From: an uncultured Coriobacteriaceae bacterium
GTDB lineage: Bacteria > Actinomycetota > Coriobacteriia > Coriobacteriales > Coriobacteriaceae
Direction of reading: 5' to 3'
DNA: 57,393 nt
Assembly: GCA_944322305.1 (NCBI GenBank)
Contig: CALUOP010000011.1
Location: 1-57,393 of the forward strand
The notes below the pieces were generated by a model. The model saw nothing but the letters and a program-made list of their open reading frames with translations, ran no database searches and was not told where the DNA came from. Positions 1 to 8,075 of the stretch are shown here, piece by piece. The first letter of the stretch is position 1. Each line of letters opens with the position of its first letter. A program made the position numbers and the translations under genes.

Positions 1-63
1 GGCTACATGAGCCCCGTCGAGTTCAGGAAGGCGGGGCTGATCCTGTCGAAACCGTCCAAATAA
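1..63 (+). CDS. C-terminal fragment of an IS3-family transposase
   Basis: Frame 1 reads GYMSPVEFRKAGL and ends at a TAA at 61-63. The YMSPVEFR block is the usual C-terminal ending of IS3-family DDE transposases of the IS150 group (compare 'GMSPVQYR'). Only the last 20 residues are in the window; the catalytic core lies beyond the edge. The stop codon sits 14 bp inside the element border. Confidence 0.6.
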   Translation, partial: GYMSPVEFRKAGLILSKPSK

Positions 64-77
64 GTGTAGCCAATCCA
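1..77 (+). mobile_element. End of an IS3-family insertion sequence (IS150-group-like), cut by the window edge
   Basis: These 77 bases are the exact reverse complement of the last 77 bases of the window (57317-57393), while the flanks on either side differ. The segment carries the 3' end of a transposase gene and an outer edge that, read inward on the minus strand from base 77, is TGGATTGGC then CACTTATTTGGACGG. This resembles the terminal repeats of IS150-type IS3 elements, which often carry a TTGGAC block. The border at 77 is supported because the neighbouring sugar-transferase frame loses family similarity exactly there. The family assignment is inferred from the transposase tail. Confidence 0.75.
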
Positions 78-740
78 CTGCGGGAACTCGTCTATGGAGT
101 GCTTGCGGATGAACTTCCCGATCTTGGTCACCCTGGGGTCGTCCTTGATCTTGAAGAGAGGGCCGTCCGCCTCGTTCTTGGCCCTGAGCTCCTCGAGCCG
201 CTCGTCCGCGTCTCTGTACATGCTCCGGAACTTGAGCATGGGGAAGGTCCTCACCTCTCCCCTCCTCGTTATCCTGCCGACACGCTGCTGGACGTAGATG
301 GGGCAGCCCGGGGACTCCAGGCGGATCGCGAGGCAGAGCAGCGCCCCGGGGACCAGGCCCACGGCCACCACGGCCCCGGAGAACGCTATGTCGAAGAGGC
401 GCTTGGCGGCGCGGTAGAGGCGCCGGTCCAGCAGGGGCTCCGGCGCCGCGGCCACCACCCGCGGGCCCCGCTCGCTGCCGGGCTCCACGAAGGCGTAGTC
501 GCCGGGCTCAGTCTCCACCCCGGCTGCGGCCGCGGCGTCCACCGCGCCTATGCCGGTGAGGTCCAGGGTGTCCGAGGGGGATCCGCCGGTCCTGGCCGGT
601 GTGACGGCGGGGACAGGCGTGCCCGTTCCGCCTTCGGCGGTACAGGACGAGCCAGTCCCCTCTGTCCCACCTGCGGCAATCCCCGTGGCCCCACGTGCGG
701 GGTCAAGCTGACCCCGTGGCTTTTGTTGTTTCTCGTTCAT
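3..740 (-). pseudogene. Sugar transferase (polyprenyl-phosphate glycosyl-1-phosphate transferase), truncated by IS insertion
   Basis: The N-terminal part is a bacterial sugar transferase, the membrane enzyme that starts a surface polysaccharide by loading a sugar phosphate onto undecaprenyl phosphate. After an Ala/Gly-rich N-terminus of about 100 residues come one membrane segment (AVVAVGLVPGALLCLAI) and the family motifs YVQQRVG, MLKFRSM and DDPRVTKIGKFIRKHSIDE. The normal continuation (LWNVLKGDMSLVGPRP in relatives) is missing. After DEFPQ the frame enters the IS at base 77 and stops at 3-5. The start at 740 (MNEKQQ) has AAAGGGTCGGC upstream; an in-frame ATG at 767 has no clear ribosome site. 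It lies 39 bp after a NusG-like gene, as in antiterminator-controlled polysaccharide operons. The catalytic C-terminus is lost, so this copy is probably inactive. Confidence 0.85.
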
Positions 741-779
741 GCCGACCCTTTGATCGATTGCAACCATGGATCAAACCCG

Positions 780-1361
780 TTACGCCGTTGCCGCCACCGG
801 ACGCGCCAGATCGCTGTACGCCGGGCGCTTGCCCTCGCGGGGAACGCGCTGCAAAAGGCCTAGGCCCACGCGCGTCTCTACCGGGCGCCCGCAGAAGTTG
901 ATGCACAGATACGCCACGCTCTTGCGACGGTTCACCCGCGTGATCATGGCCTCGTGGCTCTTCAGCGGCCCGCGCGTCACCACGATGCGGTCGCCGTCTT
1001 CGAACTCCTCGATGTGGCCCTTGCTCATGGGTACGCAGCGCTGCCCCGGCTTGGTAAACCCGCCGATGAGGTCAACCTCCTCGGCAGCCAGCGGCACGAA
1101 CTTCTCGCCCATGGAAAGCACGCGGGCAAACTCCGGAAGCGCCACCAGGTGCCGCTCAAGCTCCTCGGGCTTGTCGGTCACGGCGATGAGGTATCCCGGG
1201 AAGAGCATCCGCTCGCAGGGAACCCAGCTGCCGCGCACCTTCATCTCGGTGGCATAGCGCGGGCAGAAGCACTCCTGCAGCACGTCCGAGCCAACCACGC
1301 GGCTGATGAGCCGCGCCATGGCGTCCTCGCGCCCTTTTATCACCTGAACCACGTACCACAT
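780..1361 (-). CDS. NusG-family transcription antiterminator, LoaP-like (second of two)
   Basis: A 193-residue specialised NusG paralogue. The N-terminal NGN domain starts MWYVVQVIKGREDAM and contains the typical LFPGYL block. A C-terminal KOW-type region follows (DRIVVTRGPLKSHEAMITRVNRRK). Genomic NusG is usually shorter between these parts, and specialised paralogues such as LoaP or UpxY typically sit at the head of long biosynthetic operons. This one is directly upstream of a sugar transferase, so its likely job is to bind RNA polymerase and carry it through the polysaccharide operon. I chose the ATG at 1361 because the protein begins with the canonical family start and has GGTGAGG just upstream. 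A longer frame reaches 1631 but adds an unrelated low-complexity extension. Confidence 0.8.
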   Translation of the reverse strand: MWYVVQVIKGREDAMARLISRVVGSDVLQECFCPRYATEMKVRGSWVPCERMLFPGYLIAVTDKPEELERHLVALPEFARVLSMGEKFVPLAAEEVDLIGGFTKPGQRCVPMSKGHIEEFEDGDRIVVTRGPLKSHEAMITRVNRRKSVAYLCINFCGRPVETRVGLGLLQRVPREGKRPAYSDLARPVAATA

Positions 1362-1450
1362 CGGCCTCACCGCCCTTCGCGTCTGCCACACAACAAAGCT
1401 GGGGGAACGCAAACGCGCTGGGGCGGGTACGCTACGACGCCACGTAAAAA

Positions 1451-1527
1451 GGCTCGATCCTGAGCCCTTGGATGCTTTCATATGGCTCCGCCATGCCGCT
1501 TGCTCGCGGCGCTTTAAGGCTTCGCCA
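1451..1527 (-). promoter_or_regulatory. Row of small hairpins in the leader between the two NusG-like genes
   Basis: The 473-bp gap between the two antiterminator genes contains four short stem-loops in a row: GGCTC/GAGCC (1451-1466), ATGGC/GCCAT (1482-1494), GCCGC/GCGGC (1495-1510) and GGC/GCC (1519-1527). LoaP proteins are known to act through RNA hairpins in operon leaders, so a structured leader is plausible here. I found no convincing promoter in the gap. The role is inference. Confidence 0.3.
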
Positions 1528-1834
1528 TACCGGCCTGTGGCCAGATCTCCAGCGCGTATGCATTCCCCCAGCTCATCGACACACGCTCGCGGCGCTGCCC
1601 CGACAATTGGGGTATGATCCTCGCCCGCCAAGCGGGCTCAGCAAGAGTGCGGACGGCCTACGGACTTGCCACCGCCGACCGCTTTCAGCTTGCTGCGCGC
1701 AAACCAACGAAAGACCTGGGCCCTATCCGTTGGACTGCGCGCAAAAAGCTGACGCGTACATGCCGTCTGCCAAGGGGCCACACTCCCCTGCTCGGGGTTT
1801 GAGCTCCGCCCATGGCAGCTGGCGAGCAGAGCAC

Positions 1835-2548
1835 CTACGTCTTGCTCACCACCTCAAGCGCTACGCGCGGCATACGCGGACGCACAGGCTTTTGGGCGCT
1901 GAGGGCTGTCGACGAGCGCGCACGGCGCTGAGCCGCTATGGAGGGACGTGGCGGCACTGGGCACGCCGGGCTGTTCTCGCCCGCCGCGCAGGCTCCGGTG
2001 CCGGTGAGCACGCCGAAGGCCGCCGGATTCAGATACGCAGCCCGGCGGTGCCTGTCCACCTTGCGCACCAACTGCTCAAGGCCCTTCAGCGGGCCGGCGC
2101 TCACCCGCAGTCGCCCGTCCACGATGCACCCCACCGAAGCTTCCACCGCATGCGCCGGGCCACCCAGCTGGCGGATAAGCGCAGCTTCCTGCGGCTCAAG
2201 CGTGGCAACGGCCTCGCCCGCCCCGCGCACCAGCTGCACCGAGCGGGCAAGCACCTGCAGGTTTTTCTCGAGAAGATCGGGGTCGGCGGTTTCTACCAGC
2301 ACGTAGCCGGGGAACAGCACCTCGTTCACCTGGCGCCACACGCCGCCCTCGCGCTTGAACGCGGCGCGCCGCAGGGCGTACGCACACGTAGCGGCACCCT
2401 CGGCCGCACGCATGACGCGGCGTGCAACAGCATCCTCGTGCCCGGCGCGCACGGCAACGGCGCACATGAGCAGGCGCGGACTCAGCGGACGCGAGCCGTC
2501 TGGCGCAGCGCCTGCGGGGTGAGCGTTAGCGCCGGGACGAGCGGACAC
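1835..2548 (-). CDS. NusG-family transcription antiterminator paralogue (first of two)
   Basis: A 237-residue protein with an NGN-like core (CAVAVRAGHEDAVARRVM, then NEVLFPGYVLVE) and a KOW-like segment (GRLRVSAGPLKGLEQLVRKVDRHRRAAYL). It is a more divergent relative of the gene downstream. The N-terminal 27 residues and the last 50 residues (Ala/Pro/Arg-rich) are unlike the family. The GTG start at 2548 is supported by AGGGGAG five bases upstream; an internal ATG at 2467 matches the family start better but has no ribosome site. Two such paralogues in tandem ahead of one sugar transferase is unusual. The first may control the second through the leader between them, but nothing in the sequence proves it. 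Confidence 0.65.
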   Translation of the reverse strand: MSARPGANAHPAGAAPDGSRPLSPRLLMCAVAVRAGHEDAVARRVMRAAEGAATCAYALRRAAFKREGGVWRQVNEVLFPGYVLVETADPDLLEKNLQVLARSVQLVRGAGEAVATLEPQEAALIRQLGGPAHAVEASVGCIVDGRLRVSAGPLKGLEQLVRKVDRHRRAAYLNPAAFGVLTGTGACAAGENSPACPVPPRPSIAAQRRARSSTALSAQKPVRPRMPRVALEVVSKT

Positions 2549-2616
2549 AGCACTCCCCTGCGCATACGCAAGCGCCGCACGATCATCTGCCTGGATATTG
2601 CGTTGTAAGAAAACGG

Positions 2617-2793
2617 TTAGCGGTTCAGCAGCGTCCGATCCATACGGATCAAACGAGCTGCCCCCCCAGTCACACTTTTTACGGGGTAAGCAACGGCGCT
2701 GGCACGACCCTCAACCAGCGCGGTGCCAGTCGACAGAGAGCGCACGGAACCAGCGCGCTGCGCACGCAACGCAGAACGATCGCAACCTGCCAT
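2617..2793 (-). CDS. Small Arg-rich ORF at the head of the antiterminator operon
   Basis: A 58-codon frame beginning MAGCDRSALRAQRAGSVRSL. I recognise no family. It is listed because its ATG at 2793 has the best ribosome site nearby (GGAAGGAG, six bases upstream) and because a candidate extended -10 lies about 75 bp upstream. It ends 68 bp before the first NusG-like gene. It could be a real small protein, a leader peptide, or a chance frame in high-GC DNA. Confidence 0.35.
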   Translation of the reverse strand: MAGCDRSALRAQRAGSVRSLSTGTALVEGRASAVAYPVKSVTGGAARLIRMDRTLLNR

Positions 2794-2869
2794 GCTCACT
2801 CCTTCCGACCCAACCCGCTGCGGCACAAGGCGCCGCAGCAATAGTTTGCACTATGGTAGCGCATTCCAC

Positions 2870-2900
2870 ACTATAGCAAAAGAGGAGGCCCCACCCGCAA
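2870..2900 (-). promoter_or_regulatory. Candidate promoter for the antiterminator/polysaccharide operon
   Basis: On the minus strand TGCTATAGT (an extended -10, TATAGT at 2870-2875) is preceded by TTGCGG at 2895-2900, a 19-bp spacing. A direct repeat of CACTAT overlaps it (2850-2875). Transcription would start near 2863, about 70 bases before the small ORF. The -35 match and spacing are weak, so the extended -10 carries the call. Confidence 0.4.
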
Positions 2901-3163
2901 TTCCACACGGTTGTAGCACAAGGCCCCAGGGCGCATGCCTGCTCCCGAGAAACACCTTGGTGGCACCGCGTGGAGGACGAAGGCGTCATGTGCGGCAAAC
3001 GCGGGAGCGTTACACCAGCTGGGACCGGCGGGCGGGACCAAAACGCCCGCTGCGTTCGGCCGCACAGCACCGCAACGTCGACGGCGAGAAACCGCGCCGG
3101 ATGAGAACGCCCGCTGCGGACAGGCGCTCAGAGTGGCAGCCAGACGGAGGGGCGCGCAAAGCA

Positions 3164-3557
3164 TTCGACAGGTGCAAGGGGCTGGCAACAAAGGGCCCAG
3201 TACGCAAACGGCGCTTGCGCAAACTACTTGGCAGGTACGAGGAACATCACATACCCGGCTTGCTCTGGGCGCATTTTTCTCGGCAGGTGCAGCTCGCGGA
3301 ATGCCTAGGGCATGTTTTTCTCGACAGATGCAGCTGACGGAGCGCCTGTAGCGCCCAGGATTTTGTATCTGCCGAGCAAACCGTGCAGAAAACGGCGAAA
3401 AACCCTCAGGCTCTCCGCACCTGTCGAGAGAAAAGCGCGACGCGAGCCGGGGCGCATTGCCACACAATCCGCAAGGCCACGCCTGCCGAGAAAACGCGCA
3501 GCGCTAGCTAGGACATTGCGCCATACGAATCGCAGGGCCACGCCTGTCGAGAAGAAC
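3164..3557. repeat. Cluster of CTGCCGAGAAAA-type repeats, left copy
   Basis: The 720-bp gap between recN and the small ORF holds seven or more copies of a short motif. Forward copies (CTGYCGAGWRAA, often followed by CGCGCAG) are at 3369-3380, 3421-3434, 3483-3495 and 3544-3557. Inverted copies (TTTTTCTCGRCAG) are at 3274-3286 and 3315-3327, with a partial one at 3164-3176. Copies are usually flanked by TGCA or GCAC. The rest of the gap (2901-3160) shows no gene or promoter that I can support. The same motif recurs at 13371-13834. Confidence 0.75.
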
Positions 3558-3598
3558 GCGCGGACGGCGCGCGAGACGCGCCGCAGCCCCGCCGGCTG

Positions 3599-5227
3599 CT
3601 ACCGCTCCCACTCCGCAAGCAGCATGCGCGCGTGCTCCAGGCTCGCCTCGGACTGCTCGCCCGAAAGCATGCGCGCCACCTCGGCCACGCGCTCATCGCC
3701 CGTCACCTCGGAAAGCACGGTCACCGGGCGCTCGTCTTTGCTGCGCGTCACCACATAGTGGGTCGCGGCGGCCACCGCCACCTGCGCCAGGTGCGTCACC
3801 ACGATGACCTGGTGGGTGCGCGCCAAGTCGGCCAGCACCGCAGCGAGCGAGCGCGCCGTGGCCCCGCCCACGCCGGCATCCACCTCGTCGAACACCAAGG
3901 TGTCGGCCGCGTCGGCCTCGCCCAGCACCACCTTCACGGCAAGCATCACGCGCGAAAGCTCGCCGCCCGAGGCGATCTTTTTCAGCGGCCGCGGCGTCAG
4001 GCCCGAGCCCGAGCGGTACAAAAGCTCGCAGGCGCTGGGGCCCTCGACGGTCCACTTCTCGCGCGGCAGGGGCTTGGCGCTCCACACCAGCTCGGCGCTG
4101 CCCATCTCGAGCCGCACCATCTGGCGCGACACGGCCCGGCAAAACGCCGGCGCCGCGTTGTTGCGCGCGCGGTCGAGCGCCTTGGCCGCCTTCGCAAGCT
4201 CCGCCTCGGCGGCGTCAACGGCGGCGCGGGCGCGCTTCTCGCGCTCGGAGGCGTCGTCCACCACGGAAAGCAGCTCGCTTGCGGCGTCGCGCGCGGCGAA
4301 CACGTCCTCCATGCGCGGGCCGAAGCTGCGCATGAGCCCCCGCAGCGCCGAGAGCCGCTCCTGCATCTGCGCAAGCTCCGCCGGGTCGAAGTCCACCGCC
4401 TCCTGGTAGCTGCGCAGGTCGGCCGCGGCGTCCTCCATGACGATGGCGGCCTCGGCAAGGTTGTCGGCGAACTCTCCCAGCTTGGCGTCGACCGTGCGCA
4501 TGCGTGCCAGCTCCGCGATGGCGCTGTTCACGCCGTCGAGCGCCCCGCCCTCGGCTGAAAGCGCCTCGTGGGCGCTGTAGGCGCATGAGACGAGCGCCTC
4601 GGCGTGTTCGGCGCGCGGAAGCGTCTCCTCGAGCTCCTCCACCTCGCCGGGCTGCGGGTCAACCTCGCCGATGCGCTCCAGCGCAAAGCGAGCCTCCTCG
4701 ACCTTGGCTCCCTTGGTGCGCGCCGCCTCCAGCACGCGCTCAAGCTCGCGGGCCGCAGCACGCGCCGCAGCAAGCTTTCCGCGGTACTCATCGAGCGCCG
4801 GCCCGACCTTCTCGGCCGCCCAGGAGTCGATCATCGCCACATGGTTGGCAGCGGCAAGCAGGCGCTGGTGCTCGTGCTGACCGCACAAGTCGATGGTGGC
4901 GCCCACGCGCTCGGCCAGCTCGCGCACGCTCGCCACGTGTCCGTTGATGCTCACGCGGCTGCGCCCGTCGGCACCCACGCGCCGGCGCACGGCGATGCCC
5001 TCGGCGTCATCCGGCCCCTCGTACACGCGGCCCTCAACGCAGAGATGGTCCTCCCCTTCGCGCACCTGGCCGGCCTCGGCGCGCTCGCCCATCAGAAGCT
5101 TCAGCGCCGAGAGCAAAGCCGTCTTGCCCGCGCCGGTCTCGCCGGTCAGCACGGTGAGGCCGCGCCCCGGCGTGAGCGTTGCCTGGGCGATAAGCGCCAC
5201 GTTCTCTACCTGGATCTCATCAATCAT
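3599..5227 (-). CDS. recN: DNA repair protein RecN
   Basis: A 542-residue SMC-like ATPase that acts early in double-strand-break repair. The Walker A box GETGAGKT is at residues 29-36. A long coiled-coil centre rich in Ala, Glu and Arg follows. The C-terminal half carries the ABC signature SGGELSRVMLAVKVVL and Walker B DTLVFDEVDAGVGG, with the D-loop/H-loop region VIVVTHLAQVA. The length is near the family norm of 550-570. The ATG at 5227 overlaps the end of nadK by eight bases, so translation is probably coupled. It is the last gene of a tlyA-nadK-recN unit, matching the tlyA-(argR)-recN order of Firmicutes; argR is absent here. Confidence 0.96.
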   Translation of the reverse strand: MIDEIQVENVALIAQATLTPGRGLTVLTGETGAGKTALLSALKLLMGERAEAGQVREGEDHLCVEGRVYEGPDDAEGIAVRRRVGADGRSRVSINGHVASVRELAERVGATIDLCGQHEHQRLLAAANHVAMIDSWAAEKVGPALDEYRGKLAAARAAARELERVLEAARTKGAKVEEARFALERIGEVDPQPGEVEELEETLPRAEHAEALVSCAYSAHEALSAEGGALDGVNSAIAELARMRTVDAKLGEFADNLAEAAIVMEDAAADLRSYQEAVDFDPAELAQMQERLSALRGLMRSFGPRMEDVFAARDAASELLSVVDDASEREKRARAAVDAAEAELAKAAKALDRARNNAAPAFCRAVSRQMVRLEMGSAELVWSAKPLPREKWTVEGPSACELLYRSGSGLTPRPLKKIASGGELSRVMLAVKVVLGEADAADTLVFDEVDAGVGGATARSLAAVLADLARTHQVIVVTHLAQVAVAAATHYVVTRSKDERPVTVLSEVTGDERVAEVARMLSGEQSEASLEHARMLLAEWER

Positions 5228-6233
5228 CGCGCCGCACTCCGTAGAACACGCGGGACACCGAGGAGTAGAAGCTCTCGGGGCCGTAATCCAACAGCAACAC
5301 GTCGCCCGGGCCGCGCCGCACCACCACGCGCGCTATGTCGCCCGGGCACTCGAGCACCTGGCCGTCCACCTGCACCGAGGCGTGGGTCGGGCGGTCGTAG
5401 TCGAGCGCCAGCTCAACCACGTCGGAGGGCGAGGTGAGAAACGCACGCGCCTGGATGGTGTGCGGGGCTATGGGCACGCACACCATGCCGGTGTAGTCGG
5501 GGCTCACGATGGGGCCGCCGGCCGAAAGCGCGTAGCCGGTGGAGCCCGTGGCGGTTGAGACCACGATGCCGTCGCCGCGCAGCTTGTCGATGCGGTGGCC
5601 GGACACGGTGATCTCCACCTCGATCATCTCGCCCAGCGCGCCGCGCGTAAGGGCGAGGTCGTTCAGGGCAAAGACGGTAAGCGGCTGCGGGGGCTCGCCG
5701 GCCCCAGACGCGGCGGCGCCGGCAACCGCGACGCTCGGGCGCTTCTCGGCCGCCGGGACGGCGGGAACGCGCATCACGTCCGCCGCGGGGCCGCACGCCC
5801 CCACGGGGACGATGTCGGCCGAGAGCGTGGCGCGGCGGCTCACGTGCATCTCGCCGGCAAGCGCGTCGGCCACCACTTCCAAGATGTTCACGTCGGCCGG
5901 ATTGGCCGCGGTGAGAAAGCCCAGGTGACCGTAGGAGAGCCCGAGGATGGGAATGCCGCGCGTGCCCACGATGCGGGCCGCGCGCAGAAGCGTGCCGTCG
6001 CCGCCGAGCGAGATCACCAGCTCGGCCGTCTCAAGCGTCGCCGCGTCAAGGGTCGGGGCGGCGGCAAGACCCGGCCCCACGCCGGCCGGAGCCGCGGCGT
6101 CGGCGCTGTCCCCGGCGCGCATGTCAGGCGCCCACGCCACGTCGTAGCCCTGGCGCTTGAGCCAGGTCTCGAGCATGAGCGCGTCCTGCACCGCCTCGAT
6201 GCGGGAGCAGTTCACCACCAGCAGCACGTTCAT
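5220..6233 (-). CDS. nadK: NAD kinase
   Basis: A 337-residue cytosolic enzyme that phosphorylates NAD to NADP. The diagnostic GGDGT motif is at residues 77-81 (ISLGGDGTLLRAAR), followed by GHLGFLTA and the second conserved block FALNDLALTRG. An Ala/Pro-rich insert (PAVPAAEKRPSVAVAGAAAS) before the second block makes it longer than the usual 280-300 residues. The ATG at 6233 overlaps the tlyA stop as ATGA, and the family N-terminus MNVLLVVN fits this start. It sits between tlyA and recN as in many Gram-positive genomes. Confidence 0.95.
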   Translation of the reverse strand: MNVLLVVNCSRIEAVQDALMLETWLKRQGYDVAWAPDMRAGDSADAAAPAGVGPGLAAAPTLDAATLETAELVISLGGDGTLLRAARIVGTRGIPILGLSYGHLGFLTAANPADVNILEVVADALAGEMHVSRRATLSADIVPVGACGPAADVMRVPAVPAAEKRPSVAVAGAAASGAGEPPQPLTVFALNDLALTRGALGEMIEVEITVSGHRIDKLRGDGIVVSTATGSTGYALSAGGPIVSPDYTGMVCVPIAPHTIQARAFLTSPSDVVELALDYDRPTHASVQVDGQVLECPGDIARVVVRRGPGDVLLLDYGPESFYSSVSRVFYGVRRDD

Positions 6234-7042
6234 CGCGTATCCCCGTCCGTTATGCGCACGGCCTCGGCGCGGCAGCTCGCCGCCGCGCGCTCCGTCTCGT
6301 CGGGCGCGCACGCGCAGCGCTCGCCCAGCAGGAAAAACTCCCTGTTGCCCTTTGTACCCGTAATGGGAGAGGCACACACCCCGCGCGGCACGAGCCCGGA
6401 CGCGGCAAACAGCCCGATGACGTCGAGAAGCACCTGGCGGTGCACGGCCGGGTCGCGCACGATGCCGCCGGCGCCCACCTGGTCGGCCGGCGCCTCGAAC
6501 TGCGGCTTCACCAGCGTGAGGAAGCGGCCCGCGCCGTCCAGCGCCTCGAGCGTGGCCGGCAGGATGGTGTGAATGCTCGTGAACGACACGTCGCACACGG
6601 CCAGGCTGAACCGCGCGCGGTACCCCAGCGCCGGTAGGTCGCAGATGTTGGTGCGCTCGAGCAGGGTCACGCGGTTGTCGTTGCGCAGGCTCCAGTCGAA
6701 CTGCGCACGCCCCACGTCAACCGAGACCACGTGCGCAGCCCCGCGCTTGAGCAGGCAGTCGGTGAAGCCGCCCGAGGAGCACCCGATGTCCAAACACGAA
6801 AGCCTCGCCGGATCGACGCCGAAGGCGTCGAGCGCACCGGCGAGCTTGACCCCGCCGCGGCTCACGTACGGCGCCCGCCCCTTCACGTGCAGGGGCAGCC
6901 CGGGCTTCACCTGCGTGCCGGGGGACGAGAAGCGCTCGCCGCCCGAGGACACGAGCCCTGCCATCACGCAGCGCACCGCGTCGTCTTGCGTGGGGCACAG
7001 CCCCTGCGCCACCAGCTCGGCATCCAAACGCACGCGCCTCAT
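6230..7042 (-). CDS. tlyA: TlyA-family rRNA (cytidine-2'-O)-methyltransferase
   Basis: A 270-residue protein with an S4 RNA-binding domain at the N-terminus (about 1-60, MRRVRLDAELVAQGL) and an FtsJ-type SAM methyltransferase domain. The SAM loop is LDIGCSSGGFTDCLL (84-98), with KLAGALDAF before it and VKPQFEA later. TlyA proteins 2'-O-methylate ribosomal RNA and were once called hemolysins. The start at 7042 has a strong AGGGGAGGGG ribosome site. It is the first gene of the tlyA-nadK-recN run; the 200-bp gap upstream holds the xseB terminator. Confidence 0.93.
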   Translation of the reverse strand: MRRVRLDAELVAQGLCPTQDDAVRCVMAGLVSSGGERFSSPGTQVKPGLPLHVKGRAPYVSRGGVKLAGALDAFGVDPARLSCLDIGCSSGGFTDCLLKRGAAHVVSVDVGRAQFDWSLRNDNRVTLLERTNICDLPALGYRARFSLAVCDVSFTSIHTILPATLEALDGAGRFLTLVKPQFEAPADQVGAGGIVRDPAVHRQVLLDVIGLFAASGLVPRGVCASPITGTKGNREFFLLGERCACAPDETERAAASCRAEAVRITDGDTR

Positions 7043-7171
7043 GCGGCACCCCTCCCCTTTGCACGGCGCAGACGGCGCGAGTGAGCGCCGCCCGCCTGTT
7101 CGAACCCTTCCGTTATTCTCGCATACAACATCCGCGCCACGTCCGAGAAGCGCTTCCGCCGCACGCAGCAA

Positions 7172-7211
7172 AACGGCGCGGCACGAAGCCAGGGCTCCAT
7201 GCCGCGCCGTT
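7172..7211 (-). terminator. Intrinsic terminator after xseB
   Basis: A perfect 12-bp stem (AACGGCGCGGCA at 7172-7183 with its complement at 7200-7211) is followed on the minus strand by TTTTGC. It lies 31 bp after the xseB stop and separates the efp-xseB run from tlyA. Confidence 0.75.
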
Positions 7212-7242
7212 GCCGCACGTGTCGCAGGCGTGCCTGCGCGCG

Positions 7243-7548
7243 TTACGCGTTGTTCTCGGCAGCCTGGTCTTGAGCTGCCGGGGCGTCGGGCGCACCGGTA
7301 TCGGGCGCACCGGCGGCCTCCGCGTTCTCGTCGGCCGCCTGCTCGCCGTTTAAGCGCGCCTCCTCGGCCGGGCTGAACTCCATGGTGTCCACAAGCTCCA
7401 CAGCCTTGGATCCAAGCTCGATGGCCTCGTCGAACAGGTCGAGCGAGCGCTCCAGCGAGGTGTCCTTGGAGCGCACCGTCGAGATGATCTCGTCCAAGCG
7501 CTCGGTGATGTCCTCGAAGTGGCGGATGTTCTTGGTCTCGACCGCCAT
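7243..7548 (-). CDS. xseB: Exodeoxyribonuclease VII small subunit
   Basis: A 101-residue protein. Residues 8-70 (FEDITERLDEIISTVRSKD, then LERSLDLFDEAIELG) are the compact helical XseB fold. The last 30 residues are an acidic Ala/Pro/Asp-rich tail not present in most relatives. XseB works with the large subunit XseA to degrade single-stranded DNA, and the two are usually adjacent. XseA is not in this window. The start follows the nusB stop by three bases with an ATG in family position. Confidence 0.9.
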   Translation of the reverse strand: MAVETKNIRHFEDITERLDEIISTVRSKDTSLERSLDLFDEAIELGSKAVELVDTMEFSPAEEARLNGEQAADENAEAAGAPDTGAPDAPAAQDQAAENNA

Positions 7549-7551
7549 GCC

Positions 7552-8073
7552 TTACGCCTCGGTCTCGTCGAGCACCACGGGCTCCGCATCGGAAGCCTCA
7601 GCCACAGCCTCGGCCGCCGCCTGGGCAGACGCCTCCTCCACCGCCGCAACGCTGCTGCCAGTGGTGTCGCGCGCGATGCGGCCGAGCACGCCGTTGACGA
7701 AGCGGGCGCTCTCGTCGGTGCCGTAGGCCTTGGCGATCTCAACGGCCTCGTTGATGGCCACTGCCACGCTCGGCAGGTCCTCCACGCTCGTCATCTCGTA
7801 CACCGCCAGGCGCAACAGGTTGCGGTCGGTGCCGGGCATGCGCTCCAAGCGCCAGTTCTCCGAGGCAGCAGCCAGCCGCGCGTCGATGACGTCGCGCTCC
7901 TGGTAGCAGCCGCGCGCCAGCTCAACCGCGTAAGGGTCGAGCGGGCCCTTGGACAGCAGGTAGTCGCCCGCCAGCACCTCGTCCACCGTCTGGCCCAAAA
8001 CCTCGGCCTGGAACAAGAGCTGCAGGGCCTGGCTGCGGGCCAGCGTGCGGCCGCGTTCAACATGTAAACTCAA
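7552..8073 (-). CDS. nusB: Transcription antitermination factor NusB
   Basis: A 173-residue RNA-binding antitermination factor that acts with NusE (S10) on rRNA operons. Family features include GRTLARSQALQLLFQAEVLGQ at the N-terminus, DRNLLRLAVYEM, and INEAVEIAKAYGTDESARFVNGVLGRI near the C-terminus. An acidic/Ala tail of about 35 residues follows. The start is a TTG at 8073 with AAGGAG five bases upstream. This ribosome site overlaps the stop of the asp23-like gene, so translation is probably coupled. Confidence 0.95.
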   Translation of the reverse strand: MSLHVERGRTLARSQALQLLFQAEVLGQTVDEVLAGDYLLSKGPLDPYAVELARGCYQERDVIDARLAAASENWRLERMPGTDRNLLRLAVYEMTSVEDLPSVAVAINEAVEIAKAYGTDESARFVNGVLGRIARDTTGSSVAAVEEASAQAAAEAVAEASDAEPVVLDETEA

Positions 8074-8075
8074 GG

